Position numbers and translations under genes: made by a program
Part shown: positions 1-9,149 of the stretch, in pieces
Numbering within the stretch: position 1 is the first letter of the stretch
Layout: the number at the start of each line of letters is the position of its first letter
DNA from: Pseudomonadota bacterium
GTDB taxonomy: Bacteria > Pseudomonadota > Alphaproteobacteria > Rhizobiales > Hyphomicrobiaceae
Assembly: GCA_023423275.1 (NCBI GenBank)
Contig: JAFAFW010000093.1
Coordinates: 1 to 29,052, forward strand
Direction: 5' to 3'
Length of the DNA: 29,052 nt
The notes under the pieces: model-generated
Seen by the model: the letters and a program-made list of their open reading frames with translations, nothing else
What the model was told of the DNA's origin: nothing
The model's database searches: none

Positions 1-652
1 CCTCAAGGCCGGACGGGCTGATCAGGATGCGGTCATCGACGTGCACCGTTCCGGACAGCACAGTGCCGGTAATCGTGGTGCCGAGGCCTTGCCGCGTGAA
101 CGAACGATCGACGGCAAGACGGAATAATCCGGTTTTCGAGCGCTCCGCGGCTTCACTGAGTGCGGCGTCGAGATGATCGGCCAGCGTGGTGACGCCGGCT
201 CCGGTGATCGCTGAAACCGGGATGATTTCCGCGCCCTCGAGGCTTGTGCCCGCGATGGTCGCGCGGATCTCGTTGATCACGGCTGCGAGCCGGTCAGTAT
301 CGACGAGATCGCATTTGCTCAGCGCGATGACGCCATGCTTGAGACCTAGCAGATCCATGATCGCCAGATGCTCGCGCGTTTGCGGCATGACACCGTCGTC
401 GGCGGCGATCACCAGAATGACGAAATCGATGCCCGTCGCGCCCGCCAGCATGTTGTGCACGAGGCCCTCGTGGCCGGGAACGTCGATGAAGCTGATCGTC
501 CGTCCATCGGGGCGGGTCCAGTGCGCGAAACCGAGGTCGATGGAGATACCGCGCTTCTTTTCCTCCTTCAGCCGGTCGGTGTCGACGCCGGTCAGTCTGC
601 CGATCAACGCCGTCTTGCCGTGATCGATATGACCGGCGGTACCGACGATCAT
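1..652 (-). CDS. selB: Selenocysteine-specific translation elongation factor SelB, N-terminal part (cut by window edge)
   Basis: SelB is the GTPase that carries Sec-tRNA to ribosomes paused at a UGA next to a SECIS hairpin. About 217 N-terminal residues are visible. They begin MIVGTAGHIDHGKTALIG, which holds the G1 P-loop (AGHIDHGKT). The G3 motif DVPGH and a G4-like SKCD follow, then the start of the beta-barrel domain (RSFTRQGLGTTITGTVLSGT). This N-terminus is typical of SelB and distinct from EF-Tu. The C-terminal winged-helix domains that bind SECIS lie outside the window. The ATG overlaps the stop of the Sel1-repeat gene in an ATGA junction, so translation is probably coupled. It is the last visible gene of the fdh-sel operon, next to its client formate dehydrogenase. 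Confidence 0.95.
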   Translation of the reverse strand, partial: MIVGTAGHIDHGKTALIGRLTGVDTDRLKEEKKRGISIDLGFAHWTRPDGRTISFIDVPGHEGLVHNMLAGATGIDFVILVIAADDGVMPQTREHLAIMDLLGLKHGVIALSKCDLVDTDRLAAVINEIRATIAGTSLEGAEIIPVSAITGAGVTTLADHLDAALSEAAERSKTGLFRLAVDRSFTRQGLGTTITGTVLSGTVHVDDRILISPSGLE

Positions 653-1449
653 CGCACCACCTCCTCGAACGCCAAAGGAAGCGTGGCGCGTTTCTCGGCT
701 TCGCGGCGCTGTTCCGGCGTACAGGTTTCGCGAACGCCGATATAAAACCGGTCGGCGAAAGAGCTGCGGCCGACACGAGCGCGGATCAGCCACGCTAACG
801 CCGCGACGGGATCACGCTCGACGCCCGCGCCGATATGATACGCAGCGCCGAGCATCGCCTGCCCATCCGGGTCATCCAGCATGGCCGCCATCCGCCACCA
901 TCTGGCGGCGGCTTCGACATCGCGCTCGACGCCGAGTGCGTTGTTGTAAAGCAGGCCGATGCGCGTCATGGATGCGGCGACGCCCTGATCGGCTGCTTTA
1001 CGCGCCCATCGCATTGCCTCGTCGTAGTCCGGCGCGCGGTGCTCGCCTTCGGTCAGAATCCACGACAGCATATCCTGCGCGAATGGCTCACCTTGCCTGG
1101 CAGCGCGCGCATACCATTCCTCGGCGATGGCGCGATCCGGCGCGCCGTCTTCCCCGTTGAAATAGAAGTCCGCCAGGAGCCTCTGGCCGAGCGGGTCGCC
1201 AGCTTTTGCCGACTGTGTCAGCCATTCTTGCGCCAAGCCAACGTTTCGCTCGACGCCATGCGCGTTGACGAAGCAGCGGCCGATTTCGGCTTTAGCGCGC
1301 GCGTTTCCGGCGTGAGCTTGCGTGTTCCAGATGGCCAGAGCTGCGGGATAGTCTTCGCGCGCGGCCGCGGCAGCGGCTTCCGCTATCGGATCGGCTGGTG
1401 CCGCCGCCTGCGGCTTGGATCTCAGCGCTGAAAAGGCGCGCCAGATCAT
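649..1449 (-). CDS. Sel1-repeat (TPR-like) protein embedded between selA and selB
   Basis: A 266-residue protein built mainly of Sel1-like alpha-alpha repeats. Repeats carry the usual A-x-x-G motifs, for example AKAGDPLGQRLLADFYFNG, ARQGEPFAQDML and KAADQGVAASMTRIGLLYN, with GVERDVEAAARWWRMAA and GVERDPVAALAWLIRA near the end; five to six repeats span residues 40-235. The N-terminus MIWRAFSALRSK shows no clear export signal, so it is probably cytoplasmic. Sel1 proteins are adaptors for protein-protein contacts. Its start overlaps the selA stop (ATGA) and its stop overlaps the selB start (ATGA), so it is made together with the selenocysteine machinery. The name Sel1 comes from sel-1-like repeats and has nothing to do with selenium. 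Its function is unknown; a scaffold role in Sec insertion or FDH assembly is inference only. Confidence 0.85.
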   Translation of the reverse strand: MIWRAFSALRSKPQAAAPADPIAEAAAAAAREDYPAALAIWNTQAHAGNARAKAEIGRCFVNAHGVERNVGLAQEWLTQSAKAGDPLGQRLLADFYFNGEDGAPDRAIAEEWYARAARQGEPFAQDMLSWILTEGEHRAPDYDEAMRWARKAADQGVAASMTRIGLLYNNALGVERDVEAAARWWRMAAMLDDPDGQAMLGAAYHIGAGVERDPVAALAWLIRARVGRSSFADRFYIGVRETCTPEQRREAEKRATLPLAFEEVVR

Positions 1450-2867
1450 TCCGCGCCTCCTGCGATGTTCAGATGCTTGAGCTGATCCCGAAAACCGGTC
1501 TCATCTTCGAGGCAACGGAAATCGAAAATCAGCGCGCCATCCTTGATATGCCCGATGACCGGGATCGGCAGCTTGCGAAATGCGACGGCAATTGCTTCGA
1601 GGCGTGTGCCCGCGCCCTTGCGTGCGCGTGGGCGAATTGCAAGCCCGGCGCTGGCGAGCGTCTCTAACGGAAGTGATCCGGAGCCGATCTGGCTCGCGCA
1701 ATCAGTCATCCCGACGTTGTACTCATCGCCAACGGCTGCAGTGACCGACATCCGCAAACGCTCCGCGATGGCGGCGATGTCTGTCTTGGAACGAGTGAAA
1801 TAGCGCAGAGTCGGCAGCACCTCTGATAACCGCTCCGGATCGCGATACAACTTCAGGACAGCTTCCAGCGCCGCCAGCCGGATTTTGTCGATCCGCAGCG
1901 CGCGCTTCATCGGATTTTTCGCGACCCGCGCGACGAGATCCTTCCGGCCGGCGATGATGCCGGCCTGCGGTCCACCGAGCAGTTTATCGCCGGAAAACGT
2001 GACCAGATCCGCGCCTTCCGCAATCGACGCTTTCACCGTCGGCTCGGGATGCAAGCCGTAGCGGCCGAGATCAACCAGCGCGCCCGATCCAAGATCGTGA
2101 ATGACCGGCACGCCGTGCGCGCGAGCAAGTGTGCTCAGTTCCGGAGCAGATACAGATTTCGTGAAGCCTTGGATCAGATAGTTCGACGTGTGCGCTTTGA
2201 GCACGAGGCCGGTATTCTCGCCGATAGCTTGCTCGTAATCCTTCAGGTGCGTGCGATTGGTCGTGCCGACTTCAACGAGGCGCGCTCCTGCACGCGCCAT
2301 GATGTCGGGCAAACGAAACGATCCGCCGATTTCGATCAATTCGCCGCGCGAGACGATGGCGTCTTTTCCCGAGCCAAACGTATTCAGCGCGAGCAGAACC
2401 GCACCGGCATTGTTGTTGACGGCGATTGCATCTTCCGCGCCGGTCAGTTCACGGATTAGCCCGCGCACATGATCATCGCGTTCACCTCGCGCAGCGCCGC
2501 CGATATCGAATTCCAGCGCCACGGCCGACCGCATGGCATCGACGGCTGCTGCGATGGCGCTGTCCGGCAGAACGGCACGGCCGAGATTGGTGTGCAATAC
2601 CGTTCCCGTGAGATTGAAAACGCGGCGCAAACTGGGGGCGTCTTCGCGTTCAAGAAGACGCAGGGCTTCAGCGGCTAGCGTATCAGCATCGGGCGGCGCC
2701 GGTGGGCCGTCTTTCAAAACGGCGCGTGCGGTATCGCTGGTCCGTCGGATTGCTGCGACGGTGGCGTCGTGGCCAAAACGTTCGGCCGCGACGGTTCCGG
2801 TGGCGCTCCGCAGAACCTGATCGACGGAGGGAAGCCTGAATTGACGAGATGGGCGCGAGTCGTTCAT
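1446..2867 (-). CDS. selA: L-seryl-tRNA(Sec) selenium transferase SelA
   Basis: A PLP-dependent enzyme that converts Ser-tRNA(Sec) to Sec-tRNA(Sec) with selenophosphate, in the cytosol. It has about 473 residues, close to the family norm of about 460. Recognisable segments are the N-terminal domain (PSVDQVLRS), NLTGTVLHTNLGRA, AVNNNAGAVLLALN, SRGELIEIGGSFRLPDI, EVGTTNRTH and VIHDLGSGAL. The PLP-lysine motif is FSGDKLLGGPQAGII, with the lysine near residue 295. A GTG six bases upstream (2873) is an alternative start; neither candidate has a strong ribosome site. It lies 18 bases after the fdhE stop and overlaps the Sel1-repeat gene by 4 bases. Together with selB and selD it completes the enzymatic part of the bacterial selenocysteine pathway. 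Confidence 0.97.
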   Translation of the reverse strand: MNDSRPSRQFRLPSVDQVLRSATGTVAAERFGHDATVAAIRRTSDTARAVLKDGPPAPPDADTLAAEALRLLEREDAPSLRRVFNLTGTVLHTNLGRAVLPDSAIAAAVDAMRSAVALEFDIGGAARGERDDHVRGLIRELTGAEDAIAVNNNAGAVLLALNTFGSGKDAIVSRGELIEIGGSFRLPDIMARAGARLVEVGTTNRTHLKDYEQAIGENTGLVLKAHTSNYLIQGFTKSVSAPELSTLARAHGVPVIHDLGSGALVDLGRYGLHPEPTVKASIAEGADLVTFSGDKLLGGPQAGIIAGRKDLVARVAKNPMKRALRIDKIRLAALEAVLKLYRDPERLSEVLPTLRYFTRSKTDIAAIAERLRMSVTAAVGDEYNVGMTDCASQIGSGSLPLETLASAGLAIRPRARKGAGTRLEAIAVAFRKLPIPVIGHIKDGALIFDFRCLEDETGFRDQLKHLNIAGGAE

Positions 2868-2885
2868 CGGCACGGGACTCGCTGT

Positions 2886-3803
2886 TCAATAGCCCATCAG
2901 GAAGGGATTGTGCCCGCCGCGCTTCCAACCCTCCTGGGTCATCAGCATGTCGAGGCCGAGCGTTGCAACGTCATCGGCCATCGGCTCAAGCGGCGCGTCA
3001 TTCACCTGATAGAGGATTTTCACGTAGGCGTGACATTTCTCGCAGGTTTCGGCTTTGACGGTTTCCGGCTGACCTTCGATAGTGTGATAGGAGATGCCTT
3101 CCGTCGTGCTGCACAGAACGCATTTCACACGCACGACATTCCACATGGTCGAACAGAGCGGGCATGCGCAAAATCGTGAGTTGTGGGCATTGGGCCAGCC
3201 GACAACCGAACTCGTCATCGGACCGCTGCCGCACGTCGGGCAGACGCCGTCCGTAATGGGTTTCAGATCATCCGCATCGAGGAGTGCGGCGAGCCGTGTG
3301 AAATGCACTTGCAGGCCGGCGGCAATCAACGCGCGCTGGGCGACGTCATCGGCCGCCTTTGCATCGCTGAGGATGGCAGATGCCAGAACGCGCCGCTCGG
3401 CTGCCGTGATTTGCAGCAGGGACTGAACGATGGATGCCGTGGCGGGCGGCAAGTCGGCAGCGGCAAGCCGGTCGATCAGCCGCTCAACGGTTGCCATTGC
3501 CGTGTCATCGATTTCGAAAGACGTGCGCGCGATTGGCGGCATTCCGTGCTCGAGAGCCTGTGCGATCCGATCCGGAGGCGGAAGCGCGGCAATCGGCAGC
3601 TCGGGGAGGATTTCGTGCTGCGTGCGCGTCACGGTAGCGAGAAATTGAAGATAAGCTTCCAGGGGATGTCCTGGAGCCAAGTCCTCCAAGCGTTTTGCGC
3701 GATTGAGAAAGACGACAGGAGGATCGGGAAGGGCCGCGAATGGCGGCTTGGCTTCCTTCCCGATATCCATCAGACCCGTTTTAGGGCCGCCAGACTCAGA
3801 CAT
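2886..3803 (-). CDS. fdhE: Formate dehydrogenase accessory protein FdhE
   Basis: FdhE is a cytoplasmic iron-binding, rubredoxin-like factor needed for biogenesis of exported formate dehydrogenases; it contacts the catalytic subunit before Tat export. The protein has about 305 residues. It shows the family's four CxxC pairs in the C-terminal half: CPTCGSGPM, CACPLCSTMW, CVLCSTTEGISYH and CEKCHAYVK. It ends with the usual ADDVATLGLDMLMTQEGWKRGGHNPF tail region (split here: ADDVATLGLDMLM, then TQEGWKRGG). I chose the ATG at 3803 because GAGG lies five bases before it; a GTG at 3809 is the longer alternative. It sits 41 bases downstream of the cytochrome subunit gene and just before selA, as expected for a dedicated maturation gene in the operon. 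Confidence 0.95.
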   Translation of the reverse strand: MSESGGPKTGLMDIGKEAKPPFAALPDPPVVFLNRAKRLEDLAPGHPLEAYLQFLATVTRTQHEILPELPIAALPPPDRIAQALEHGMPPIARTSFEIDDTAMATVERLIDRLAAADLPPATASIVQSLLQITAAERRVLASAILSDAKAADDVAQRALIAAGLQVHFTRLAALLDADDLKPITDGVCPTCGSGPMTSSVVGWPNAHNSRFCACPLCSTMWNVVRVKCVLCSTTEGISYHTIEGQPETVKAETCEKCHAYVKILYQVNDAPLEPMADDVATLGLDMLMTQEGWKRGGHNPFLMGY

Positions 3804-3844
3804 GAGCACCTCGAACCGAGGATAAAACTCGATACCGTTTCGGC

Positions 3845-4543
3845 CTATTCTGCAGGGGTCACCTTAGGCCGTTCGATATCACCTTTGTCAACTTCCTTGC
3901 GCAGCCACTTGCGATGGTGTCGCCAGCCCCAGCCGCCGGTCACGAAACCGCGCGTCATGGCGCTGATGGTGCCACGCACCCAGATCGCCGCATAGACGTG
4001 GATAATCCAGATCGTAATCGCAAGGACGGCCGCGCCAGCATGCAGCAGGGCCGCCATCCGAAGCTGATCGATGGTCGCCTTGAAGCCGAACAAGCCCTCG
4101 AAGTAAGCCAGTCCCGGCTCCCACAGGCCTATGCCGGTGATGAAAAGCACCGCCACCAGGACCGATTGCGACCAGAACACGAACTTCTGGCCGGCGTTGT
4201 ACTTGCCGATTTCAGGCAGGTATTCGTCCTTTGCGGTCAGCACCGCGCGGATGCGTGCCAGCCAGACGAAGTCGGTCGTCTCGGGCAAGTTCTGCCAGAA
4301 AAAGCGGAAAAACAGGCCGAGGAAACTGGCCACCAGAACCACGCCGATCCACGGGTGGAGCCAGCGAACGACGGCGCCACCACCGAACAATCCACTCAGC
4401 CAGAACAGGCTGGGGTGGAACAGGGACAGCCCGCTCAACAGCAGCAGGACGAAGCAGATCGCCACGATCCAGTGGTTGATGCGAGCCAACCCGGAGTAGC
4501 GGCGCACACGGATGTGTGCGCCTTCTTTGTCATGTGTGCTCAC
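3845..4543 (-). CDS. fdoI: Formate dehydrogenase gamma subunit, cytochrome b556
   Basis: The membrane anchor and dihaem b subunit that passes electrons from the ferredoxin subunit to quinone. It has 232 residues with four predicted transmembrane helices (roughly 22-42, 62-82, 120-142 and 165-187). Four histidines fit the haem ligands: His24, His63, His168 and His182. Their spacings (39 and 14 residues) equal those of His18/His57 and His155/His169 in E. coli FdnI. The start is GTG, preceded by GGAGG at a spacing of six bases, and overlaps the end of the beta-subunit gene by 14 bases. The N-terminus is cytoplasmic by analogy with FdnI. The symbol is by homology; fdnI would serve equally well. 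Confidence 0.95.
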   Translation of the reverse strand: MSTHDKEGAHIRVRRYSGLARINHWIVAICFVLLLLSGLSLFHPSLFWLSGLFGGGAVVRWLHPWIGVVLVASFLGLFFRFFWQNLPETTDFVWLARIRAVLTAKDEYLPEIGKYNAGQKFVFWSQSVLVAVLFITGIGLWEPGLAYFEGLFGFKATIDQLRMAALLHAGAAVLAITIWIIHVYAAIWVRGTISAMTRGFVTGGWGWRHHRKWLRKEVDKGDIERPKVTPAE

Positions 4544-5441
4544 GACGTGCCTCCGCGAGCTTCTCCGCGCTCTCCTCGTCTTCCTCGGAAACGCGGTTTG
4601 GTCCTTGCAGAATGTGGTGGATCAGACCCGCAGCCGCCGTCAGGCCGATAACAGCCATACCAGCGTATTTGCTGACGCCCTTCCATGCCTCGACGATCGG
4701 GCTGATCCTCGGATTGGCAGGAAGACCGGCGTAGATCTGCGGCTTGTCGTTGTGATGCAGGACGTACATCACGTGCGTTCCGCTCACGCCGGGTGGATTA
4801 TAGAGCCCGGCCTGGTCGAACCCGCGCGACTTCAGATCGGTGATCCGGGTATTGGCCAGATCGACCATCTCCTGCTTGGTGCCGAAGGTGATGCAGTGGG
4901 TCGGGCAGGCCTTGGCGCAGGCAGGTTCCTGCCCTACGGCCACACGATCCGAACACAGCGTGCACTTGTAGGCCTTGTGATCGACCTGGGAGATGCGCGG
5001 GATGTTGAAGGGGCATCCCTTCACGCAGTAGCCGCAGCCGATGCAGTTGTCCTTGATGAAATCGACGATCCCGTTGGCATACTGCACGATGGCTCCGGGC
5101 GCCGGGCAGGCCTTGAGGCAGCCCGGATCCTCGCAGTGCATGCAGCCATCCTTACGGATGAGCCATTCGAGATTCCCCGATTTCGGGTTCTCGTACTCGG
5201 TGTAGCGCATCAGCGTGAACATGTTGGGAGTCAGGTCGTGAGGGTTGTCGTAAACCCCCACGTTGATCCCGACCGGTTCCCGCATGTCGTTCCACTCGAG
5301 ACACGCCGACTGGCAGGCCTTGCAGCCGATGCACTTCGACGTGTCGATCAGCTTCACCACTTCCAAGCCGCGATTCGGCTGCGGCGTGCCCGTCATCGAG
5401 GCCGAGCGGCGGATGACGTCGAATGGCTGAAACGTTGCCAT
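4530..5441 (-). CDS. fdoH: Formate dehydrogenase beta subunit, 4x[4Fe-4S] ferredoxin
   Basis: An electron-transfer subunit of 303 residues that links the catalytic subunit to the cytochrome b. Sixteen cysteines form four cluster motifs: Cys37/40/43/47 (CIGCKACQSAC), Cys100/103/108/112 (CMHCEDPGCLKAC), Cys133/136/139/143 (CIGCGYCVKGC) and Cys160/163/175/179. A single C-terminal transmembrane helix (about 258-277, YAGMAVIGLTAAAGLIHHIL) anchors it in the membrane, as in E. coli FdnH. The ATG at 5441 has GGGAGGA upstream and lies 13 bases after the catalytic-subunit stop. The protein has no signal peptide of its own; in this family it is exported with the Tat-bearing alpha subunit. Confidence 0.96.
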   Translation of the reverse strand: MATFQPFDVIRRSASMTGTPQPNRGLEVVKLIDTSKCIGCKACQSACLEWNDMREPVGINVGVYDNPHDLTPNMFTLMRYTEYENPKSGNLEWLIRKDGCMHCEDPGCLKACPAPGAIVQYANGIVDFIKDNCIGCGYCVKGCPFNIPRISQVDHKAYKCTLCSDRVAVGQEPACAKACPTHCITFGTKQEMVDLANTRITDLKSRGFDQAGLYNPPGVSGTHVMYVLHHNDKPQIYAGLPANPRISPIVEAWKGVSKYAGMAVIGLTAAAGLIHHILQGPNRVSEEDEESAEKLAEARREHT

Positions 5442-5454
5442 GGCTTCGTCCTCC

Positions 5455-8400
5455 CTATGCCACTGGGCCGGTTGTGAGCGGCTCGATATTCACCAGGAAC
5501 GCCTTGTATTCCGGCGTCTCGATGTTCGCGTCGCCCACGTATGGTGTCAGCGTATTGGTTGCGAAGCCTTTCCGGGTGACGCCGGTAAAGCCCCAATGCA
5601 GGGGAACACCGACGATGTGAACCGTCTTGCCATCGCAAACCATCGGTTTGATGCGCTTGGTGACGACCGCCTTGGCCTTGATCGACCCGCGCTTCGACCA
5701 CACACGCACCCAACCGCCTTTTTCGATGCCCTTCTCCTTGGCGAGTTCTTCCGAGATTTCGACGAACTGCTCGGGCTGCAGCACGGCATTGACCCAAACG
5801 TGTTTCGTCCAGAAGTGGAAGTGCTCGGTCAGCCGGTAGGTGACCGCGGCGTACGGGAATTCTTTCGAAGTCCCGAAGTCTTCCATGTCGCCCTTGAACA
5901 CGCGCGCCGCCGGGTTGCCCCGGATATTCGCGGCGATCGGGTTCTGGATCGGACTTTCGAACGGCTCGTAGTGGACCGGGAACGGCCCGTCCTTCATCAT
6001 CCGGCGGACCCAAAGGCGCGCCGTCCCTTCCGGGTTCATGATGAAGGGTTGGACATCGCCCGGCTTGGCCGTCGGCGCAATGTCGGGCACGTCGAAGCCT
6101 GCCCACCGTTCGCCGTTCCATTCAATCAGCTTCCGTGTCGGATCCCAGGCTTTACCCTCGAGATCGGCAGAAGCGCGATTGTACAGAATGCGGCGGTTGG
6201 CCGGCCAGGAGAACGCCCAGTTCGCGTAGGCGCCCGAGTTGCCCGGATCGTTGTTGTCGCGCCGCGCCATGTTGTTGCCGGTCTCGGTGAAGCAACCGGA
6301 GTAGATCCAGCAGCCGCACGCGGTCGTGCCGTCATCGCGCAACACGCCGAACCCAGCCACCTGCTTGCCCTTTTGCAGTACAAGCTTGGTCGGGTCAGCC
6401 GGGTCGGCAACATCCGCCACCACGTAGCCGTTGAGTTCCTTGGCGAGTTCCGCGGGGTGCGGGTCGCCCGGATCCTGATACGGCCAGTTCAGGTTGACGA
6501 TTGGATCGGCGAACGCCCCGCCTTCCTTCCGGTACATCTCTTTCAGCCGCAGATGGAGCTGCGCCATGATCCAGATGTCGGTTCGGGCTTCAGCAGGCGG
6601 CGTGCCGCCGGGCCAGTGCCATTGCAGCCACCGTGACGAGTTGACGAGCGAGCCTTCATCCTCGGCAAAGCACGTGCTGGGGAGCTCGAAGACTTCCGTC
6701 TTGATATCCGCAGGCGTAGCCGGATTGAACTCGCCATGGTCCTCCCAGAAGCGGGCCGTTTCCGTTTCCAGCGGGTCCAGGACCACGAGGAACTTCAGCT
6801 TCGCCAACGCTTCTTTCAGCTTGCCCTTATTGGGGAAGGACATCAGCGGATTGAAGCCCTGGCAGAAGTAGCCGTTCATCTTACCCTGGTGCATCAGCTC
6901 GAATGCACGCAGGACGTCATAGGCTGGCACGTCGAGCTTGGGCAGGTAGTTATACGCGAACTCGTTTTCAGGCGTTGCAGCGTCGCCCCACATCGCCTTC
7001 TGGAAGCTCACGAAGAACTTCTTGTAGTTCTGCCAGTAGCTCATCTGACCCGGCCGCATCGGCTTGAAGCCGCGCGTTGACATATAAGTCGTCAGGTCGG
7101 CCTCACGCTCCGTCGGGATCGTGAGATAGCCCGGGATCAGGTTCGACATGAGCCCGATATCGGTCAGCCCCTGAATGTTGGAGTGACCGCGTAGCGCGTT
7201 CATGCCGCCGCCACGCACGCCGATGTTGCCCAGGATCAGCTGCAGCATCGCCATACCGCGGATGTTCTGCGAGCCCTTCGAGTGCTGGGTCCAGCCGAGC
7301 GCGTACATCGACGTCATCGTCTTGTCGCGCGCGGATGTTTCCGAGACCATCTCGGCCACTTTCAGGAACTTGTCCTTCGGTGTCCCGCAGATGCGTTCGA
7401 CCATCTCCGGCGTGTAGATTTTGACGTGTTCTTTCAGGAGATTCCAGACGCACCGCGGGTTCTGCAGTGTGTCGTCTGCAACCACGAAGCCATCCGGTCC
7501 GATTTCATATTCCCAGGTTGCGCGGTCATAATCCCGCTTGGCCTCGTCATAGCCGGTGAACAGTCCGTCCTGATAGCCGTAGTCACCCCTGACGACATAG
7601 GTGGCGTTGGTGAAGGCCTTGGCGTACTCCCACTGCACCTTGTCGTTCTGAATGCAGTAGTTGATCAGTCCGAGCAGGAACGCAATGTCCGATCCCTGGC
7701 GGATCGGCGCGTAATAGTCCGCCACCGACGCCGAACGCGTAAAGCGCGGGTCGACGACGATCAGCTTCGCACCGCGGTCTGCCTTGGCCTGAGTCACGCC
7801 CTTGAAACCGCAAGGATGTGCCTCGGCAGCATTGCCGCCCATGATAATGACGAGATCGGTATTCTTGATATCGGTCCAGGAGTTCGTCATCGCTCCACGG
7901 CCAAACGTCGGGCCCAAACTGGACACCGTCGGGCCGTGTCAGACACGCGCCTGGTTATCGAAGATCAGAATTCCGGTGCTGCGGACAACCTTATAGGTCG
8001 CATACGCTGTTTCATTGGTCGTCGCCGAGGCGGCCAGGAAGCCGGTGGTGGTCCATCGGTTCACAGTCGCGCCGTCTGCGTTGCGAGCCACGAAATTCGC
8101 GTCGCGGTCCACCTTCATGAGGCGAGCGATGCGGTTCAGCGCATCGTCCCACGACAGCTCTTTCCATTGGCTGGAGCCAGCTTCGCGGACACGTGGAACC
8201 TTCGTGCGCGTCGGCGCTTTGACGAAATCGAGCAGCGCCGAGCCTTTCGGGCACAGCGTTCCACGGTTCACCGGGTGATCGGAGTCACCCTCGATGTGGA
8301 AGATTTCGGCCTTCTCGCCTTTTTTGACATCGCCGCGGCTGTACAGAATGACGCCGCATGCGACCGAGCAGTAGGGACAGGTGTTCCGCGTTTCGGTGGC

Positions 8401-8538
8401 TTTCGCGAGTTTGAACGGCCTGACGTACGCAGCCACCATGGCCTCTGCTTCGCCGAAGCCTAACCCCGCAATGGCCGACCCTGCGACACCAGCCCCAGCC
8501 AGCTTCATAAACTGCCGGCGTGAGACTTCGATGTTCAT
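5455..8538 (-). CDS. fdoG: Formate dehydrogenase alpha subunit, selenocysteine-containing, Tat-exported (Mo/W-bisMGD)
   Basis: The catalytic subunit oxidises periplasmic formate to CO2. Reading through an in-frame UGA at 7941-7939 gives 1027 residues, with Sec at position 200 in the diagnostic context NQARV-U-HGPTVSSLGPTFGRGAM. The N-terminus carries a Tat signal (SRRQFMK, then a hydrophobic stretch ending near AEA). The [4Fe-4S] ligands are Cys54, Cys57, Cys61 and Cys96. The C-terminal molybdopterin dinucleotide-binding domain follows (around EKGGWVRVWSKRG). I chose the ATG at 8538 because GAGGAGG precedes it by seven bases and the Tat motif starts at residue 6. It is the first gene of the fdh-sel operon. 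Gene finders that treat UGA as stop will split it into a short N-terminal and a long C-terminal fragment at 7939-7941. Confidence 0.97.
7896..7941 (-). promoter_or_regulatory. SECIS element: Sec UGA codon plus downstream hairpin inside fdoG
   Basis: The UGA (7941-7939) is followed at once by a stem-loop in the mRNA. The lower stem CACGGCC (7938-7932) pairs with GGCCGTG (7902-7896), 7 bp. The upper stem GTCC (7924-7921) pairs with GGGC (7915-7912), 4 bp including one G-U. The apical loop AGTTT resembles the AGTCT loop of E. coli fdnG. Position and shape match bacterial SECIS elements bound by the SelB C-terminal domain. Confidence 0.88.
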
Positions 8539-8583
8539 GGGTGGATCCTCCTCAGGAGCGATCGACAGTTCGACCGCAACGAT

Positions 8584-8612
8584 ACGGTAGTGCGATTGGA
8601 GCGACCGGTCAA
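8584..8612 (-). promoter_or_regulatory. Putative sigma-70-like promoter of the fdoG-fdoH-fdoI-fdhE-selA-sel1-selB operon
   Basis: On the minus strand, TTGACC (8612-8607) is followed after exactly 17 bases by TACCGT (8589-8584). The -35 box is strong and the -10 box weak (T, A and last T conserved). A start near 8577 would give a leader of about 40 bases ending in the GAGGAGG ribosome site. It lies in the 174-base divergent interval before the small exported-protein gene; no convincing promoter for the plus strand was identified there. Confidence 0.45.
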
Positions 8613-8712
8613 TTTGCAGCGCAACACAGACGGGCGCATTGCACCCTTCGGAACCGTGTCCGCTACTCTTGCGTTGCTTGAACTGCAAACAAGCGCTCCG
8701 CGGATGGGATTG

Positions 8713-9072
8713 ATGAACGGTCTTGGGAAATGCATCGGCACGAGCCTGGCGTTGGTCATGAGTGCCATGGTCGGAGCAGGGGGGACCCCACTGGCGGCGC
8801 AATCAAATTCGCAGCAGAAGACGGAGTGCGAGACCGCCGCACCAACGACGGCGCCGACGGAAGCTGCCAAAGGACCCAATTCAGGCACGCAAAATATGGG
8901 ATCCACCGGCTGGTCCGGCGGTGGGATGGGCGGCTCGCATAATGATACGACCAGTGCCGGGCCGACGCCTGGATCCAAGACCGAGCATCCGGCTACGGCT
9001 CAGGGGCTCAACCCTATAAAGCCGAGCGCGCCGACGACTCAGCGCGACAGCGGGACCCGAACGCCCTGCTGA
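8713..9072 (+). CDS. Small exported protein of unknown function (Thr/Pro/Gly/Ser-rich)
   Basis: A reading frame of about 119 residues with a Sec-type signal: MNGLGKCIGTSLALVMSAMV, then cleavage plausible after GTPLAA. The mature part is low in complexity and rich in Thr, Pro, Gly and Ser, with NMGSTGWSGGGMGGSH and a tail containing EHPATAQGLNP. I believe similar short exported proteins occur widely in Hyphomicrobiales, but I know of no function. An ATG three codons upstream (8704) is an alternative start; GGATGGG before 8713 is the better ribosome site. It diverges from fdoG and is the first gene of a plus-strand series that ends in selD. Codon choice and the signal peptide support it being real. 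Confidence 0.65.
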   Translation: MNGLGKCIGTSLALVMSAMVGAGGTPLAAQSNSQQKTECETAAPTTAPTEAAKGPNSGTQNMGSTGWSGGGMGGSHNDTTSAGPTPGSKTEHPATAQGLNPIKPSAPTTQRDSGTRTPC

Positions 9073-9149
9073 ACTCTCGGATGCGTCAACGAAGGTGTGA
9101 TTGCCGCGCCAGTTGACCCTTCGGGGATTTTCTTTAGGCTTCATCCTGG

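Noticed and set aside
5440..6636. A 398-codon plus-strand open frame opposite fdoG
   Set aside because: The minus strand encodes unmistakable formate dehydrogenase. Long antisense frames are common in GC-rich genes, and this translation matches no family.
7939..7941. Nonsense mutation making fdoG a pseudogene
   Set aside because: The TGA sits at the known Sec position with a SECIS hairpin, and selA, selB and selD are in the same locus.
7282..8463. A 393-codon plus-strand open frame opposite the Sec region of fdoG
   Set aside because: It is a shadow of the conserved minus-strand protein and has no ribosome site or domain.
8539..8712. tRNA-Sec (selC) in the fdoG upstream gap
   Set aside because: No segment with a UCA anticodon, T-loop and long variable arm could be folded by eye on either strand.
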